Assembly (NCBI GenBank): GCA_027487795.1
Contig: JAIYCX010000004.1
Span: 1 to 59,751, forward strand
Direction: 5' to 3'
DNA from: Pseudomonadota bacterium
GTDB lineage: Bacteria > Bdellovibrionota_C > UBA2361 > SZUA-149 > DAOLCO01
Length of the DNA: 59,751 nt
Shown: piece by piece, positions 25,032 to 33,120 of the stretch
Numbering within the stretch: the stretch's first letter is position 1
Layout: every line of letters begins with the position of its first letter
The notes under the pieces: model-generated
What the model was told of the DNA's origin: nothing
Seen by the model: the letters and a program-made list of their open reading frames with translations, nothing else
Database searches by the model: none
Made by a program: the position numbers and the translations under genes

Positions 25032-25395
25032 CAGTACTTAGTATTAACTAAATTAAGAAACACCTCCCAAGAACTTACTTTCTGATTCTAGTATCGGTGG
25101 GATCTCTAATGAAGTTAAAGACATGATTAATTAATAAAGCTTTCTTATGTTTTATGATAGAGGTTAATTTGAGAAATTATTTCATGAAACGTATAAACAT
25201 ATATATGATAAAAAATTTCTAACCCCTTAAGTCTTAATCGACGGACTTCGAGCAAATTTTTTTCCTTAGCTAAATTTAGCTAGAAAAATTTGTGGCACCT
25301 CGGAAATACGTTCCAGGTGGAACGTTTGAGAATGAGTCGAGGAAGACTTAAGGGGTTAGAAAATTTAGAGATTTTCAGTGAATGGTTACCTCTAC
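25032..25395. repeat. Right copy of the ~360-bp direct repeat
   Basis: Matches 1-365 in the same orientation and includes HP1 copy 7. Similarity starts abruptly at AGTACTTAGTATTAAC and fades after AGATTTTCAGTGAA. No gene lies between 24320 and 25523. Confidence 0.9.
25209..25366 (+). repeat. HP1 structured repeat, copy 7
   Basis: Near-identical to copy 1: outer CTAACCCCTTAAG with CTTAAGGGGTTAG, inner ACGTTCC/GGAACGT. Here the arm reads GGAAGACTT where copy 1 has GGAAGGCTT, restoring a Watson-Crick pair in place of a G-T. Confidence 0.88.
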
Positions 25396-25467
25396 TACAT
25401 AGAGTTTCAATTAGTTCAGTTTATCTCATGGCTAATAATCTAAACTTCCTTATCTTAAATAAATATA

Positions 25468-25522
25468 TTTACATATCATAACTATATGCCATACTATGCC
25501 ATATAGTTATATGGCATAGTAT
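25468..25522 (+). promoter_or_regulatory. vapBC promoter and operator
   Basis: TTTACA (25468-25473) and TACTAT (25492-25497) are 18 bases apart. The -10 lies within a perfect palindrome, ATACTATGCCATAT and ATATGGCATAGTAT, around AGTT (25491-25522). The arrangement fits autorepression by the VapBC complex. The palindrome ends one base before the vapB ATG, so the leader is very short. Confidence 0.75.
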
Positions 25523-25523
25523 T

Positions 25524-25721
25524 ATGAAGCAAACAAAAAAAATCACTCTAAATTTACCTCTAGATCTAATAAATGATGCTCAAAAAATAACAAAATCAGG
25601 TGTTACCGAAACTATAAGAACTGCATTAGAAGATCTTAAAAAGAAAGCATCTAGAAATAAATTATTAAAATTAAAAGGTAAGATTTCTATTGATATAGAT
25701 TTAAACAAAACTAGAGCATAA
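25524..25721 (+). CDS. vapB: VapB-type antitoxin
   Basis: A 65-residue protein with an N-terminal ribbon-helix-helix-like pattern (KKITLNLPLDLINDAQKITK) for DNA binding and a charged C-terminal tail that would wrap the toxin. It is directly followed, after four bases, by a PIN-domain toxin gene, and a palindromic operator sits at its start. Together these define a type II toxin-antitoxin module. Start ATG 25524 has little leader, so translation may depend on a short or leaderless mRNA. Confidence 0.8.
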   Translation: MKQTKKITLNLPLDLINDAQKITKSGVTETIRTALEDLKKKASRNKLLKLKGKISIDIDLNKTRA

Positions 25722-25725
25722 TCTT

Positions 25726-26109
25726 ATGGTATTAATAGATACTAGCGCTTGGATTGATTTTTTCAAGGATAACTCTAATATTTCGAATCAAGTTGCTCAA
25801 ATTATAGATAATAATCAATGCTGCTATTGTGGTCCTATATTAACTGAGATTTTAAGAGGTTGTCATATAGCAAAACAAAGAGAAGCCTTGTTTAAAATAT
25901 TTAATGACTTAGAACAATTAGAGGATCCAGAGAATTTATGGAAAGAAGCCGGACTAATTGGGGCAACACTAAAAAAGAAAGGCTATAATTTAAAAACCTT
26001 TGATCTTCTTATCGCGACCTATGCTTTATCATATGACGTATATTTACTTACAAAAGATAATGATTTTAAGTTAATGAAAAAAGCTGGTTTGGGACTAAGA
26101 TTGTTATAA
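25726..26109 (+). CDS. vapC: VapC-type PIN-domain toxin
   Basis: VapC toxins are Mg2+-dependent ribonucleases that cut tRNA or rRNA. The 127 residues show a PIN fold with the expected acidic residues: Asp5 in LIDTSAWIDFF, Glu near 41 in ILTEILRG, Asp near 93 in FDLLIATYA and Asp near 111 in TKDNDF. All four appear intact, so the toxin should be active. It is four bases after vapB, and the dtd gene begins four bases after its stop, suggesting readthrough into a housekeeping gene. Confidence 0.88.
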   Translation: MVLIDTSAWIDFFKDNSNISNQVAQIIDNNQCCYCGPILTEILRGCHIAKQREALFKIFNDLEQLEDPENLWKEAGLIGATLKKKGYNLKTFDLLIATYALSYDVYLLTKDNDFKLMKKAGLGLRLL

Positions 26110-26113
26110 AGCC

Positions 26114-26560
26114 TTGAGAATCATAATACAAAAAGTTAGCTCAGCCTCTGTTGTTGTAGAAGGCGAAACGATAGGTTCTTCTTCTAATGCTGGAATTCTT
26201 GCTCTTGTTGGATTTGGTCAAGAAGACGATGAGTCAAAAATTAGTGTCGCTATTGAAAAAATTATAAATATGAGAATTTTTCCAAATGAAAAAGGTAAAT
26301 TTGATTTTTCTCTGCTTGATATTGAAGGTGATTTAACTCTAGTTCCTCAATTTACTCTCTATGCTGATACTTCTAAAGGTAGACGTCCTGAGTTTTTTTC
26401 TGCTATGAAACCAAGTTCTGCTTCCATAATTTTTGATAAGCTCGTTAACTGTGCCAGAGAAAAGTTAAGCCCCTCACGTGTACAAACAGGTAAGTTCGGA
26501 GCTGATATGAAAGTCTCTCTTGTAAACGATGGGCCAGTCACTATTAGTATTGAGCTATAG
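26114..26560 (+). CDS. dtd: D-aminoacyl-tRNA deacylase
   Basis: DTD frees tRNA from mischarged D-amino acids and Gly-tRNA(Ala). The 148 residues match the family from MRIIIQKVSSASVVVEGE to the C-terminal NDGPVTISIEL, which holds the Gly-Pro motif of the active site. The other motif reads PQFTLYAD where the usual form is SQFTL, a Ser to Pro change. The start is TTG 26114, fixed by homology. It is tightly coupled to vapC upstream and converges on rarD. Confidence 0.92.
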   Translation: MRIIIQKVSSASVVVEGETIGSSSNAGILALVGFGQEDDESKISVAIEKIINMRIFPNEKGKFDFSLLDIEGDLTLVPQFTLYADTSKGRRPEFFSAMKPSSASIIFDKLVNCAREKLSPSRVQTGKFGADMKVSLVNDGPVTISIEL

Positions 26561-26577
26561 TAATTATTGGTCATATT

Positions 26578-27474
26578 CTAAGCTACTACCGACTTTCTTC
26601 TTGCCTCTAAAATCATAACGACCACAGCAAGCCATATCAATATAAACGAAATCCATTTATTAACACTTAATTGCTCATCAAAATAAAAATAAGCTAGAAG
26701 AAACTGTAAGATTGGTGAAATGTATTGAAGAAATGCCATTTCTGATAAAGGAATTAATACAATAGCTTTACTATATGTGATTAGTGGCAGAGCAGTGACG
26801 ACACCAGACAGTACCAATAAAAATTGTACATTTACAACTTGATCGAAAAAAAGTAGGTTCTGACTATCCATATTCATAAGATACATAAATGCTAGAGGAG
26901 TAAGTATTAACGACTCAAGATAAGTTCCTCTCACCGCATCTAATTTCTTACTTTTTCTTAAAATTCCATATGTAACAATACTTAATGCTAGCATTAGAGA
27001 AATCAAAAAAGTTGGAATATCTGCATTAACTATTAAAGGCACTAATCCTAATATTCCTAAAGCCCCTGCTAAACATTTGTATATTGTTACCTCTTCCTTG
27101 AATACAATTATTCCTGCTAATAAATAAAATAACGGAGCTAAAAAATAGCCTAGACTAGAAGCTAGTAAGTATCCATTATTCACAGCCCAGATGTATGTTC
27201 CCCAATTTAAGGAAAGTAATATAGCAGTAGGTAAATGTCGCCTAGCTTCAGCAATTGAGGGCCAAACTAAAGAAAAAATAAATTTTTTCTTTACAACACT
27301 CGTTAGTAAAATATAAATCATTAAAAATACTGTTCCCCAAATAATTCTATTAGATAGAACCGTAAGAGAGGAAACTAACTTAAGCTTCATCCAGAAAAGA
27401 GGAAGCAAGCCCCAGGCTACATAAGTAAGCGCACCTAAGACTAGGGGCAGAGCTTTTGAATTTGAATTCATCAT
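26578..27474 (-). CDS. rarD: RarD/EamA-type transporter
   Basis: A 298-residue inner-membrane protein with ten hydrophobic helices and the RarD-type opening (LGALTYVAWGLLPLFWMKL). The LNWGTYIWAVNNGYLLASSL segment is also RarD-like, and RarD is often annotated as chloramphenicol-sensitive protein. The real substrate is unknown. It is transcribed toward dtd with an 18-base gap and diverges from the Lrp-like gene. Confidence 0.88.
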   Translation of the reverse strand: MMNSNSKALPLVLGALTYVAWGLLPLFWMKLKLVSSLTVLSNRIIWGTVFLMIYILLTSVVKKKFIFSLVWPSIAEARRHLPTAILLSLNWGTYIWAVNNGYLLASSLGYFLAPLFYLLAGIIVFKEEVTIYKCLAGALGILGLVPLIVNADIPTFLISLMLALSIVTYGILRKSKKLDAVRGTYLESLILTPLAFMYLMNMDSQNLLFFDQVVNVQFLLVLSGVVTALPLITYSKAIVLIPLSEMAFLQYISPILQFLLAYFYFDEQLSVNKWISFILIWLAVVVMILEARRKSVVA

Positions 27475-27552
27475 ATTTTATTTGTTCACATGCTTCTTAA
27501 TTAATTACAGAATTTGGTAATAACAAAAAACTGTAAACAGGCTTGTCTATAA

Positions 27553-27598
27553 TGCCTAAATTGATACATTTAAAGTGAATAATTAACTAAATTAGGCA
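27553..27598. promoter_or_regulatory. Inverted repeat upstream of the Lrp-like gene
   Basis: TGCCTAAATT at 27553 faces AATTAGGCA next to the ATG, with ~26 bases between. TATAAT at 27548-27553 could be a -10. An autoregulatory Lrp site is a reasonable guess. Confidence 0.4.
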
Positions 27599-27600
27599 AA

Positions 27601-28557
27601 ATGTCTATAATAAGTCTCGACTCCTTAGATAAAAAAATTCTTTATCATCTCGATCATAACGGCAGGGCTAGTTTTTCTGATATCGCAAAGAACTTAAAAC
27701 ATGGTCGAGATACAATCGAATATCGCATAAATCGATTTATTGAAAAAAAAGTTATTACAAAATTCCAAGTAGTAGTTAATCCCTATGCTATTGGGAAAAC
27801 GATATATAAAACTTATCTAAAGTTAACTAGTGATAAGTCTCAAATTCAAAATTTCATCTCAAGATTAAAAAATCATCCTAGAGTATTTTGGATTGTTCAA
27901 TGCGATGGTCAATGGGATTTAATTTTCTCAATTGCAGCATTTTCAGCTTTTGAATTTAATCAAATTCAAACGGAACTACTAGATACCGTTCGTAAGATAT
28001 TAGTTGAGTCTCAAATCTATATTCCTTTTGAGTTTAAAGAATATAGACTGAAGTATCTGATGAAAGCTGGCACTCATTATTTTAAAATCGGTGGTAATCC
28101 TAGCTTTAGACAGCTAGATAAAATCGAAACAGATTTATTAAATTTACTAAGTCAAAACGGTAGAGAAACTATAAGTGAACTTGCAAGAAAACTATCAACT
28201 ACAAATAGTCTTGTAAAAAGAAGAATGGAGACCTTAGAACAAGACGGAGTTATTATTGGATATCAAGCTACTATTGAAGTTGAAAAACTTGGTCTTACAC
28301 AATTTAAAACCCAATTATTTTTAAATTACAGAAGTAAGTCCGAGGAAGAAGAACTAGAAGAATACAGTAATAAACATCCAAAAATTACCTGTTTCATAAA
28401 ACAAATCGGAAACTGTAATTTAGAATTAGAAATACATGCTGAAAGTTATAACGAATATTTAGAAATCATAAACCAAATCCGCACGAAATTTAAAAACTTA
28501 ATCAGAAATACCACTACGATATTGATGCATGAAGATTATATTAAGTGGGCTGTTTGA
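27601..28557 (+). CDS. Double-domain Lrp/AsnC family regulator
   Basis: The 318-residue protein repeats the Lrp plan twice. The first winged helix is at ~1-55 (LDKKILYHLDHNGRASFSDI) with a ligand-binding half to ~150. The second winged helix is at ~170-225 (ETDLLNLLSQNGRETISELA), then a second RAM-like half. Ordinary Lrp proteins have one such unit of ~150 residues, so this is a tandem fusion or a two-unit member of the family. It probably senses an amino acid. It diverges from rarD, which could be its target. Confidence 0.85.
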   Translation: MSIISLDSLDKKILYHLDHNGRASFSDIAKNLKHGRDTIEYRINRFIEKKVITKFQVVVNPYAIGKTIYKTYLKLTSDKSQIQNFISRLKNHPRVFWIVQCDGQWDLIFSIAAFSAFEFNQIQTELLDTVRKILVESQIYIPFEFKEYRLKYLMKAGTHYFKIGGNPSFRQLDKIETDLLNLLSQNGRETISELARKLSTTNSLVKRRMETLEQDGVIIGYQATIEVEKLGLTQFKTQLFLNYRSKSEEEELEEYSNKHPKITCFIKQIGNCNLELEIHAESYNEYLEIINQIRTKFKNLIRNTTTILMHEDYIKWAV

Positions 28558-28576
28558 TGATTTAATTATTTGAATC

Positions 28577-28686
28577 AACCACAGAGCAGGTCCTTCGGAC
28601 TGGAGCAACCAGAGAGGTAGTATTAGGATTCCCCTTTATTATATTCTCTGTTTGCTCCTGCCCGTTCAGGGCTCTGCTCTGTGGTT
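28577..28686. repeat. Nested inverted repeat
   Basis: AACCACAGAGCAG (28577) pairs with CTGCTCTGTGGTT (28674). Inside, GGAGCAACCAGAG pairs with CTCTGTTTGCTCC. It lies between the Lrp-like gene and the convergent amidotransferase, and could end both transcripts (TTTTTA follows). Confidence 0.75.
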
Positions 28687-28772
28687 TTTATTTTACTCAT
28701 ATAATATCAGCCATAACAGAGAATCTATATAATTTAGCAATATTTTTATTTAAATTAATGATTCCCAATCAC

Positions 28773-29789
28773 CTAATGACAAAACAAAATCATTTGAGGA
28801 ATACCGCATTGCCCCTCGACTCCTTGAACTTCTATTATTTCGTATTTTAAGATATTATCTTTTAATAATCTTTCAATTGCTTGATGAAACATTGAAAAAG
28901 CGAGACTAGCTTTACCTTCAGGAAAAATATTACTTGTAGTAGCATGAAGAGTATCTGTCCAACTTGCTCCTGGATTATCTTTTATATAATTAATAACTAT
29001 AGAATTTAAATTATACGGTTCTTTAAAATCATATCTATCTTCATCTTCCCATAAAACTTCTGTTATAACTTCATTTTTTGTTACAGTTGCAAAAGTATTA
29101 GGTGGTATTTCGATTGACCATATTATTTTTTCTTGAAAGCCAAGAAGTGAACTAACTAAGTGCATGCCCTTTTCTGTTTTTAATGCTAGCAATCTGGAAT
29201 TATGATTTGCTACAAATATCCTATCGGGCTCTCTTGTAGTCAGATACAAAGTTACACTTTCTGATCTAAGATTAACTTCCCTGAGCGATTCCAGAAGAGT
29301 TTTACCATTATTATATAAACGCCCCATTGCAAATAACCAAGCTTCCGCGGCATGGATAGTCGTATTATCTGAAAGTACAATACCATTTTTCTTTTCACCT
29401 TTTAGGCGAGTATGATATACGGCCCCTTCAGCAAGTAAAGATTCTGCTAACTTTAACGTTTGATCATTGGAAGCTAGAACTCCCCCAATTCCAACTCCAA
29501 CACTTGCAATTCCTAGCTTCTCATCATATCTTGGCTGTGCCCATTCAACTCCACCTCCATCATTAGTTCGACTGTGCGCTATCCCAATTGAACCCGGCAA
29601 TTCTGCAAGATTAAACTGAGATGTAAAGGCAGAACAGGAACCTACTGTACGCTTTCGGTAAAATAAATTTTTATCTAAGGTAGAAATGCCTGTATAAAAA
29701 CCTCCAAAAATACTTTCTTGATGTCGTATAGTTTCAATTAAATTAGAAGCTGCTGGGGATTCTCCAATATAAGCTGATATCATGCACAT
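28773..29789 (-). CDS. Class II glutamine amidotransferase-like protein
   Basis: The 338-residue protein starts MCMISAYIGE, so removal of Met exposes Cys2 as an N-terminal nucleophile. Further class II (Ntn) features are IAHSRTNDGGGVEWAQP, like the HxRTN/W segment of GlmS/PurF glutaminases, and GIASVGVGIGGVLASND. The C-terminal ~90 residues form a separate, possibly winged-helix-like domain (YIKDNPGASWTD...). No acceptor domain is recognised, so it may be a stand-alone amidohydrolase or work with a partner. It diverges from no neighbour and is followed upstream by the DUF4160/DUF2442 pair. Confidence 0.75.
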   Translation of the reverse strand: MCMISAYIGESPAASNLIETIRHQESIFGGFYTGISTLDKNLFYRKRTVGSCSAFTSQFNLAELPGSIGIAHSRTNDGGGVEWAQPRYDEKLGIASVGVGIGGVLASNDQTLKLAESLLAEGAVYHTRLKGEKKNGIVLSDNTTIHAAEAWLFAMGRLYNNGKTLLESLREVNLRSESVTLYLTTREPDRIFVANHNSRLLALKTEKGMHLVSSLLGFQEKIIWSIEIPPNTFATVTKNEVITEVLWEDEDRYDFKEPYNLNSIVINYIKDNPGASWTDTLHATTSNIFPEGKASLAFSMFHQAIERLLKDNILKYEIIEVQGVEGQCGIPQMILFCH

Positions 29790-29826
29790 ATAAGTATCGA
29801 CTTTTGATTAAGGGGTGATGGTTTTG

Positions 29827-30072
29827 TTATGCAGCTTGTTTTAGCATTTCATAAATAAACTCTGGGGCAAAGTCAGCTCCGTTATCCCATGTAAGAACAT
29901 AAAGTTCAGGATGAATTTTAAATGATCTAAATATGTTTATATCTTTTAATGGTTCGAAAATTTCACCGTACAACTCATTTTCTAAATCTATAATCCCTTC
30001 GATATTATTAGAAAACTTGATCCATATTTTATAGTTATTTACGTACTTGGCATCAGTTAATTCTGGATACAT
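29827..30072 (-). CDS. DUF2442 domain protein
   Basis: An 81-residue protein with the DUF2442 layout: YVNNYKIWIKFSNNIEGIIDL at the N-terminus, a middle part with EPLKDINIFRSFKI, and WDNGADFAPEFIYEML at the end. It starts three bases after the stop of the DUF4160 gene, a common pairing in mobile, toxin-antitoxin-like contexts. Its biochemical role is unknown. Likely cotranscribed from a promoter upstream of 30333. Confidence 0.85.
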   Translation of the reverse strand: MYPELTDAKYVNNYKIWIKFSNNIEGIIDLENELYGEIFEPLKDINIFRSFKIHPELYVLTWDNGADFAPEFIYEMLKQAA

Positions 30073-30075
30073 ATG

Positions 30076-30333
30076 CTATTCCAATGGTTTAATATTTCTT
30101 AAAGCTTTTCTCGCTCTAGCAAGTTCCCAATTCTCGAGAAGTTCTTGCTTATTTAACTCAAGCCATTCTATCACAATTTTTTGAACTCTGTTAGATAAAT
30201 TTCCAGAAATATTATGAGTCTTTATTTCGATAATTCCCTTTTGATCACCATACACAGCATGGAAATGCGGAGGATCATGATCATTATAGAACATCGCTAT
30301 TACAATTCCAAAAAATCTACTTATCTCAGGCAT
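30076..30333 (-). CDS. DUF4160 domain protein
   Basis: An 85-residue protein with the DUF4160 signature: MPEISRFFGIVIAMFYNDHD followed by PPHFHAVYG, and WLELNKQELLENWELARA at the C-terminus. The conserved His pair in PPHFHA may bind metal or be catalytic. It leads a two-gene unit with DUF2442. Such pairs are common near toxin-antitoxin loci, and HigBA lies directly upstream here. Function is unknown. Confidence 0.88.
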   Translation of the reverse strand: MPEISRFFGIVIAMFYNDHDPPHFHAVYGDQKGIIEIKTHNISGNLSNRVQKIVIEWLELNKQELLENWELARARKALRNIKPLE

Positions 30334-30494
30334 ACTGACGTTCTTCGATGATCTAATTTATTATTCCCAGTGCTTAAAAAACATCTCTCATCAATTTTTG
30401 GCGAAGGGGCAAATCGTTCTGGTTCTTCATATCAATATTCAAAGCAAAGAACCATACCTCAATTGATGTTTCAATACCCCTGTTAGTCTTGCTA

Positions 30495-30779
30495 CTAAGC
30501 TGCAATTGGCTCTATGCCTTCGTAATCTTTTTCTTCAAACTGACTTAGCTCCCAATTATTTTGCAAGTTAAGCCAAAACTGTGGGCTAGCTCCAAGAGCT
30601 CTAGCAAACTTTATTGCCATCTCGGCACTAATTCCACGCTTTCCTCTACATATCTCATTTATCGTCTTAGGAAGCACTCCGATATGTTCCGCCAAAGCAG
30701 ATTGAGTTAAATTTAAATTTTCTAATTCATCCTTAAGAACTTCTCCAGGATGAATAGGTGTTACATGTTGTTTCTTCAT
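30495..30779 (-). CDS. higA: HigA-type antitoxin
   Basis: A 94-residue XRE-family protein. It opens MKKQHVTPIHPGEVLKDELE, the HigA/VapI-type start, and has a helix-turn-helix at ~22-60 (LTQSALAEHIGVLPKTINEI followed by CRGKRGIS). It neutralises the HigB-like toxin encoded 27 bases upstream and represses the operon. The order toxin-antitoxin is typical for higBA. Both frames are intact. Confidence 0.92.
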   Translation of the reverse strand: MKKQHVTPIHPGEVLKDELENLNLTQSALAEHIGVLPKTINEICRGKRGISAEMAIKFARALGASPQFWLNLQNNWELSQFEEKDYEGIEPIAA

Positions 30780-30806
30780 AATATTAATCTCCTAAGTTAA
30801 ATAATA

Positions 30807-31103
30807 TTAGTGGTAGTCTACTATTTCTACTTCTAATGCATTCTGGTCTAACCATTCAAAACACACTCGATATTGATCATTAACTCTTATGCTATACTGA
30901 CCTTTTCTATCGCCACGTAAAGCTTCAAATCTATTGCCTCTTATTGTCTTCAAGTCACTTAACGATGTCGCAGCTCCCAATTTCGCAAGGCATATCTGAG
31001 CTTTTTTATGTAACTCCCGAGGCAATTTCCTCAATGCTGCCTTACTAGACCTACCGTAGTTAATATCTTCAGTGCCTTTATCTTTGAAATTTTTAATTCC
31101 CAT
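30807..31103 (-). CDS. higB: HigB-type RelE-family toxin
   Basis: A 98-residue RelE/ParE-fold protein resembling HigB/YgjN toxins, which cut mRNA on the ribosome. Core motifs are LPRELHKKAQICLAKLGAAT and ALRGDRKGQYSIRVNDQYRV with CFEW. The basic residues expected at the active site (Arg in RGDRKG and in QYSIRVNDQYR) are present. It is the first gene of the higBA pair, with a palindromic operator 13 bases upstream. Confidence 0.9.
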   Translation of the reverse strand: MGIKNFKDKGTEDINYGRSSKAALRKLPRELHKKAQICLAKLGAATSLSDLKTIRGNRFEALRGDRKGQYSIRVNDQYRVCFEWLDQNALEVEIVDYH

Positions 31104-31115
31104 TTAAACCTACTA

Positions 31116-31130
31116 TACCACCTAGTGGTA
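31116..31130. promoter_or_regulatory. higBA operator
   Basis: The palindrome TACCACCTAGTGGTA lies 13 bases upstream of the higB start. On the minus strand it overlaps TATAGT, a plausible -10. Confidence 0.7.
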
Positions 31131-31161
31131 ATTAAGTAAACATATTTTTAACATTAACAAA

Positions 31162-32031
31162 TCAAACCACACGTTTCCAAATAGGAGGTAATATAATTCC
31201 GCGTTTTGAAGCCATGACTAACATCACGATTCCAGTACTAGTACACAATAGCAGAGCAAGCACGGATGATTCAAGACCAAAGCTACCTCCAGTTAACCAA
31301 TCGGGGCCTTTTATAGTTGATTTGATCAGTCCCTGTTGGGCATCGTTTCCGGATACAATACCTGAGAAAATGGCCGACTGCGTGTAGTTCCATGCCATAT
31401 GAAAGCCGATACTCAACCACAAGCGACGAGTCAGTATGTAAGCTGCAGCCAGTAAAATACCGGCTTCAACTGCAATAAACAAAGCACCCTCTATAGTGCC
31501 TTGCGGATTAATCAGATGAGTCAAACCGAACACAAGTGAAGATACAACAAGAGCTGCCCAACTGCCAAACCACTTCTCAACAGAACTGAACAACACACCA
31601 CGAAATAATAATTCCTCGTAAACACTAGAGCTCAGCGCCATTGCTATGGCTGGAATCATGTAGCTCAATGTATTAAAGCCATCAACACGGTAGATACCCA
31701 AAACCATGAGGATTATTACACAAGCAGCATACAGGCCCGCACCAAGTAAAAGACCAATACCAAATTCACGACCCATACCCGGCAAAGAAAGTTCGAATGC
31801 AACACGCTGCTCTATGAAATGCGCAAAGCTAAGATAAACCGCAAAGCCAGCGATAGCCAGCGCGATAATATGCAGAATAGCTTTAATAGGCTCCGCAGCG
31901 AAACTAATTAACACATCGGTATTCAATGTCATCATAACGACCATAATAAACCCCAGTAACAATACTCTCACTGGTGGTGAACTGAGTATGCGACGTGTGA
32001 GATTTGGTAGTTTGTTAGATAATGTTGTCAT
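31162..32031 (-). CDS. CPBP family intramembrane metalloprotease
   Basis: A 289-residue membrane protein with ~8 helices and the CPBP (Abi) motifs. They are EELLFRG (EExxxR) near residues 136-142, VFGLTHLINP (FxxxH) near 170, and HMAWNYTQS (HxxxN) near 207. These residues build the metal site of CAAX-type prenyl proteases and related immunity proteins. Bacterial members often protect against bacteriocins or modify membrane proteins. G+C and codon use are visibly higher than in neighbours, so recent transfer is likely. It stands next to higBA but has its own long upstream region. Confidence 0.88.
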   Translation of the reverse strand: MTTLSNKLPNLTRRILSSPPVRVLLLGFIMVVMMTLNTDVLISFAAEPIKAILHIIALAIAGFAVYLSFAHFIEQRVAFELSLPGMGREFGIGLLLGAGLYAACVIILMVLGIYRVDGFNTLSYMIPAIAMALSSSVYEELLFRGVLFSSVEKWFGSWAALVVSSLVFGLTHLINPQGTIEGALFIAVEAGILLAAAYILTRRLWLSIGFHMAWNYTQSAIFSGIVSGNDAQQGLIKSTIKGPDWLTGGSFGLESSVLALLLCTSTGIVMLVMASKRGIILPPIWKRVV

Positions 32032-32936
32032 CTTTTATTCTCCTTTGACAGTGAGTGGCAAGAAGCTTTAAGCAGTCTGCGATTGATAAGGTCTAACATA
32101 TTACAATTTCAAAGGTATTTAACAGAATATATTTATATTCCAATATCGGCAAAGCGAAATTGTATAATGAATATGCGTCATACTAGTTAATTTTGATATA
32201 GAAATTCATTTTTTGAATCAGTGGTACGACTTTAGCAGAAAGAGTGGCAGGCTAAACATCAATGACAAGTAGTGCTTTTCGTCTATCATTCTTGGGAACT
32301 TTAATATTCATGTTGCTTGGTAGTTTTTATAAGGAGTATAAATTTTCAGTTTTGCGGATTTAGCACCACTCTGCCGATAGCGTATTTTAAAATTCTGAAT
32401 ACAAAGCAAATTATAGATTTGCAAGATATTAAATACCTTGCAAATAAAATTGATCAATAATGCTACAATTGTTCAGCTTAACCAAACAAACCGCGCAAAA
32501 AATCTTGATTTTGTACTCTTTCTATTCTTTTCTTCTCACGCTTCTCTGCAGTTTCAGCGCCGAGAAAAATTAAAAGATAAAATATTATCTTCGTCCAGCC
32601 AAGCAACAAGAAGAACACGCAATCTCCTAAAAAACCTAAAACTTTCATTTGTATACCTTTCTGTATACTAAGTAAAAAACAAACCTTGCAAAACTATAAT
32701 CTGCTTTTTTAATTTTCTATATTATTACAATATTTTAATTAAGTGTATAGTGCTCGGCTTTAGTTCACCTTTTGAATAAAATATTAAATATTAGAGAATG
32801 TTATCAAAACCAGTAATCTCAGTATTTGTATGTTAAGTACTATAAACTGGATCCCTTTTTTCACAGAGAAGACGGGCTTGTCATAAAAAATATTTTAACA
32901 AGAGTCAACAAATAAAATTAACGAGCGTTTGGGCAA
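32032..32936. other. Non-coding region of ~900 bases
   Basis: No convincing gene. A frame of 77 codons at 32438-32671 is low-complexity and lacks a ribosome site and recognisable features. The upstream part has slightly higher G+C, like the CPBP gene, and may be carried DNA. The rest is A+T-rich. Confidence 0.5.
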
Positions 32937-33082
32937 GAGGTATTAGATCTAGCCTCTTCGCAGATGGCGAGGGGTGGTTGATGGGTGGGCTTGATTTCGG
33001 AAATTGCCTTGCCATGCAAGGGAAGTTCCGAAACAAGCGGTGGCTTCAGTTCGACACAAGAAGAAGCTAGATCTAATACCTC
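32937..33082. repeat. HP3 structured repeat, copy 2
   Basis: A perfect outer stem GAGGTATTAGATCTAGC / GCTAGATCTAATACCTC encloses CGCAGATG, a G-rich strand, the hairpin TTTCGGAA...TTCCGAAA with inner CCTTGCCATGCAAGG, and CGGTGGCTTCAG. Reverse-complemented it has the motifs of copy 1 at 7925-8082. The middle hairpin changes TTGGAA/TTTCCAA to TCGGAA/TTTCCGA. Confidence 0.8.
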
Positions 33083-33120
33083 CGGGGTGGGGGAGAACTA
33101 ATTATTTAAAATTAAAAAAA

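Noticed and set aside
24757..25481. Short frames across HP1 copies 6 and 7
   Set aside because: Produced by the repeats; no ribosome site or recognisable protein.
32438..32671. 77-codon frame in the long intergenic region
   Set aside because: Low complexity, TTG start without ribosome site, no family resemblance.
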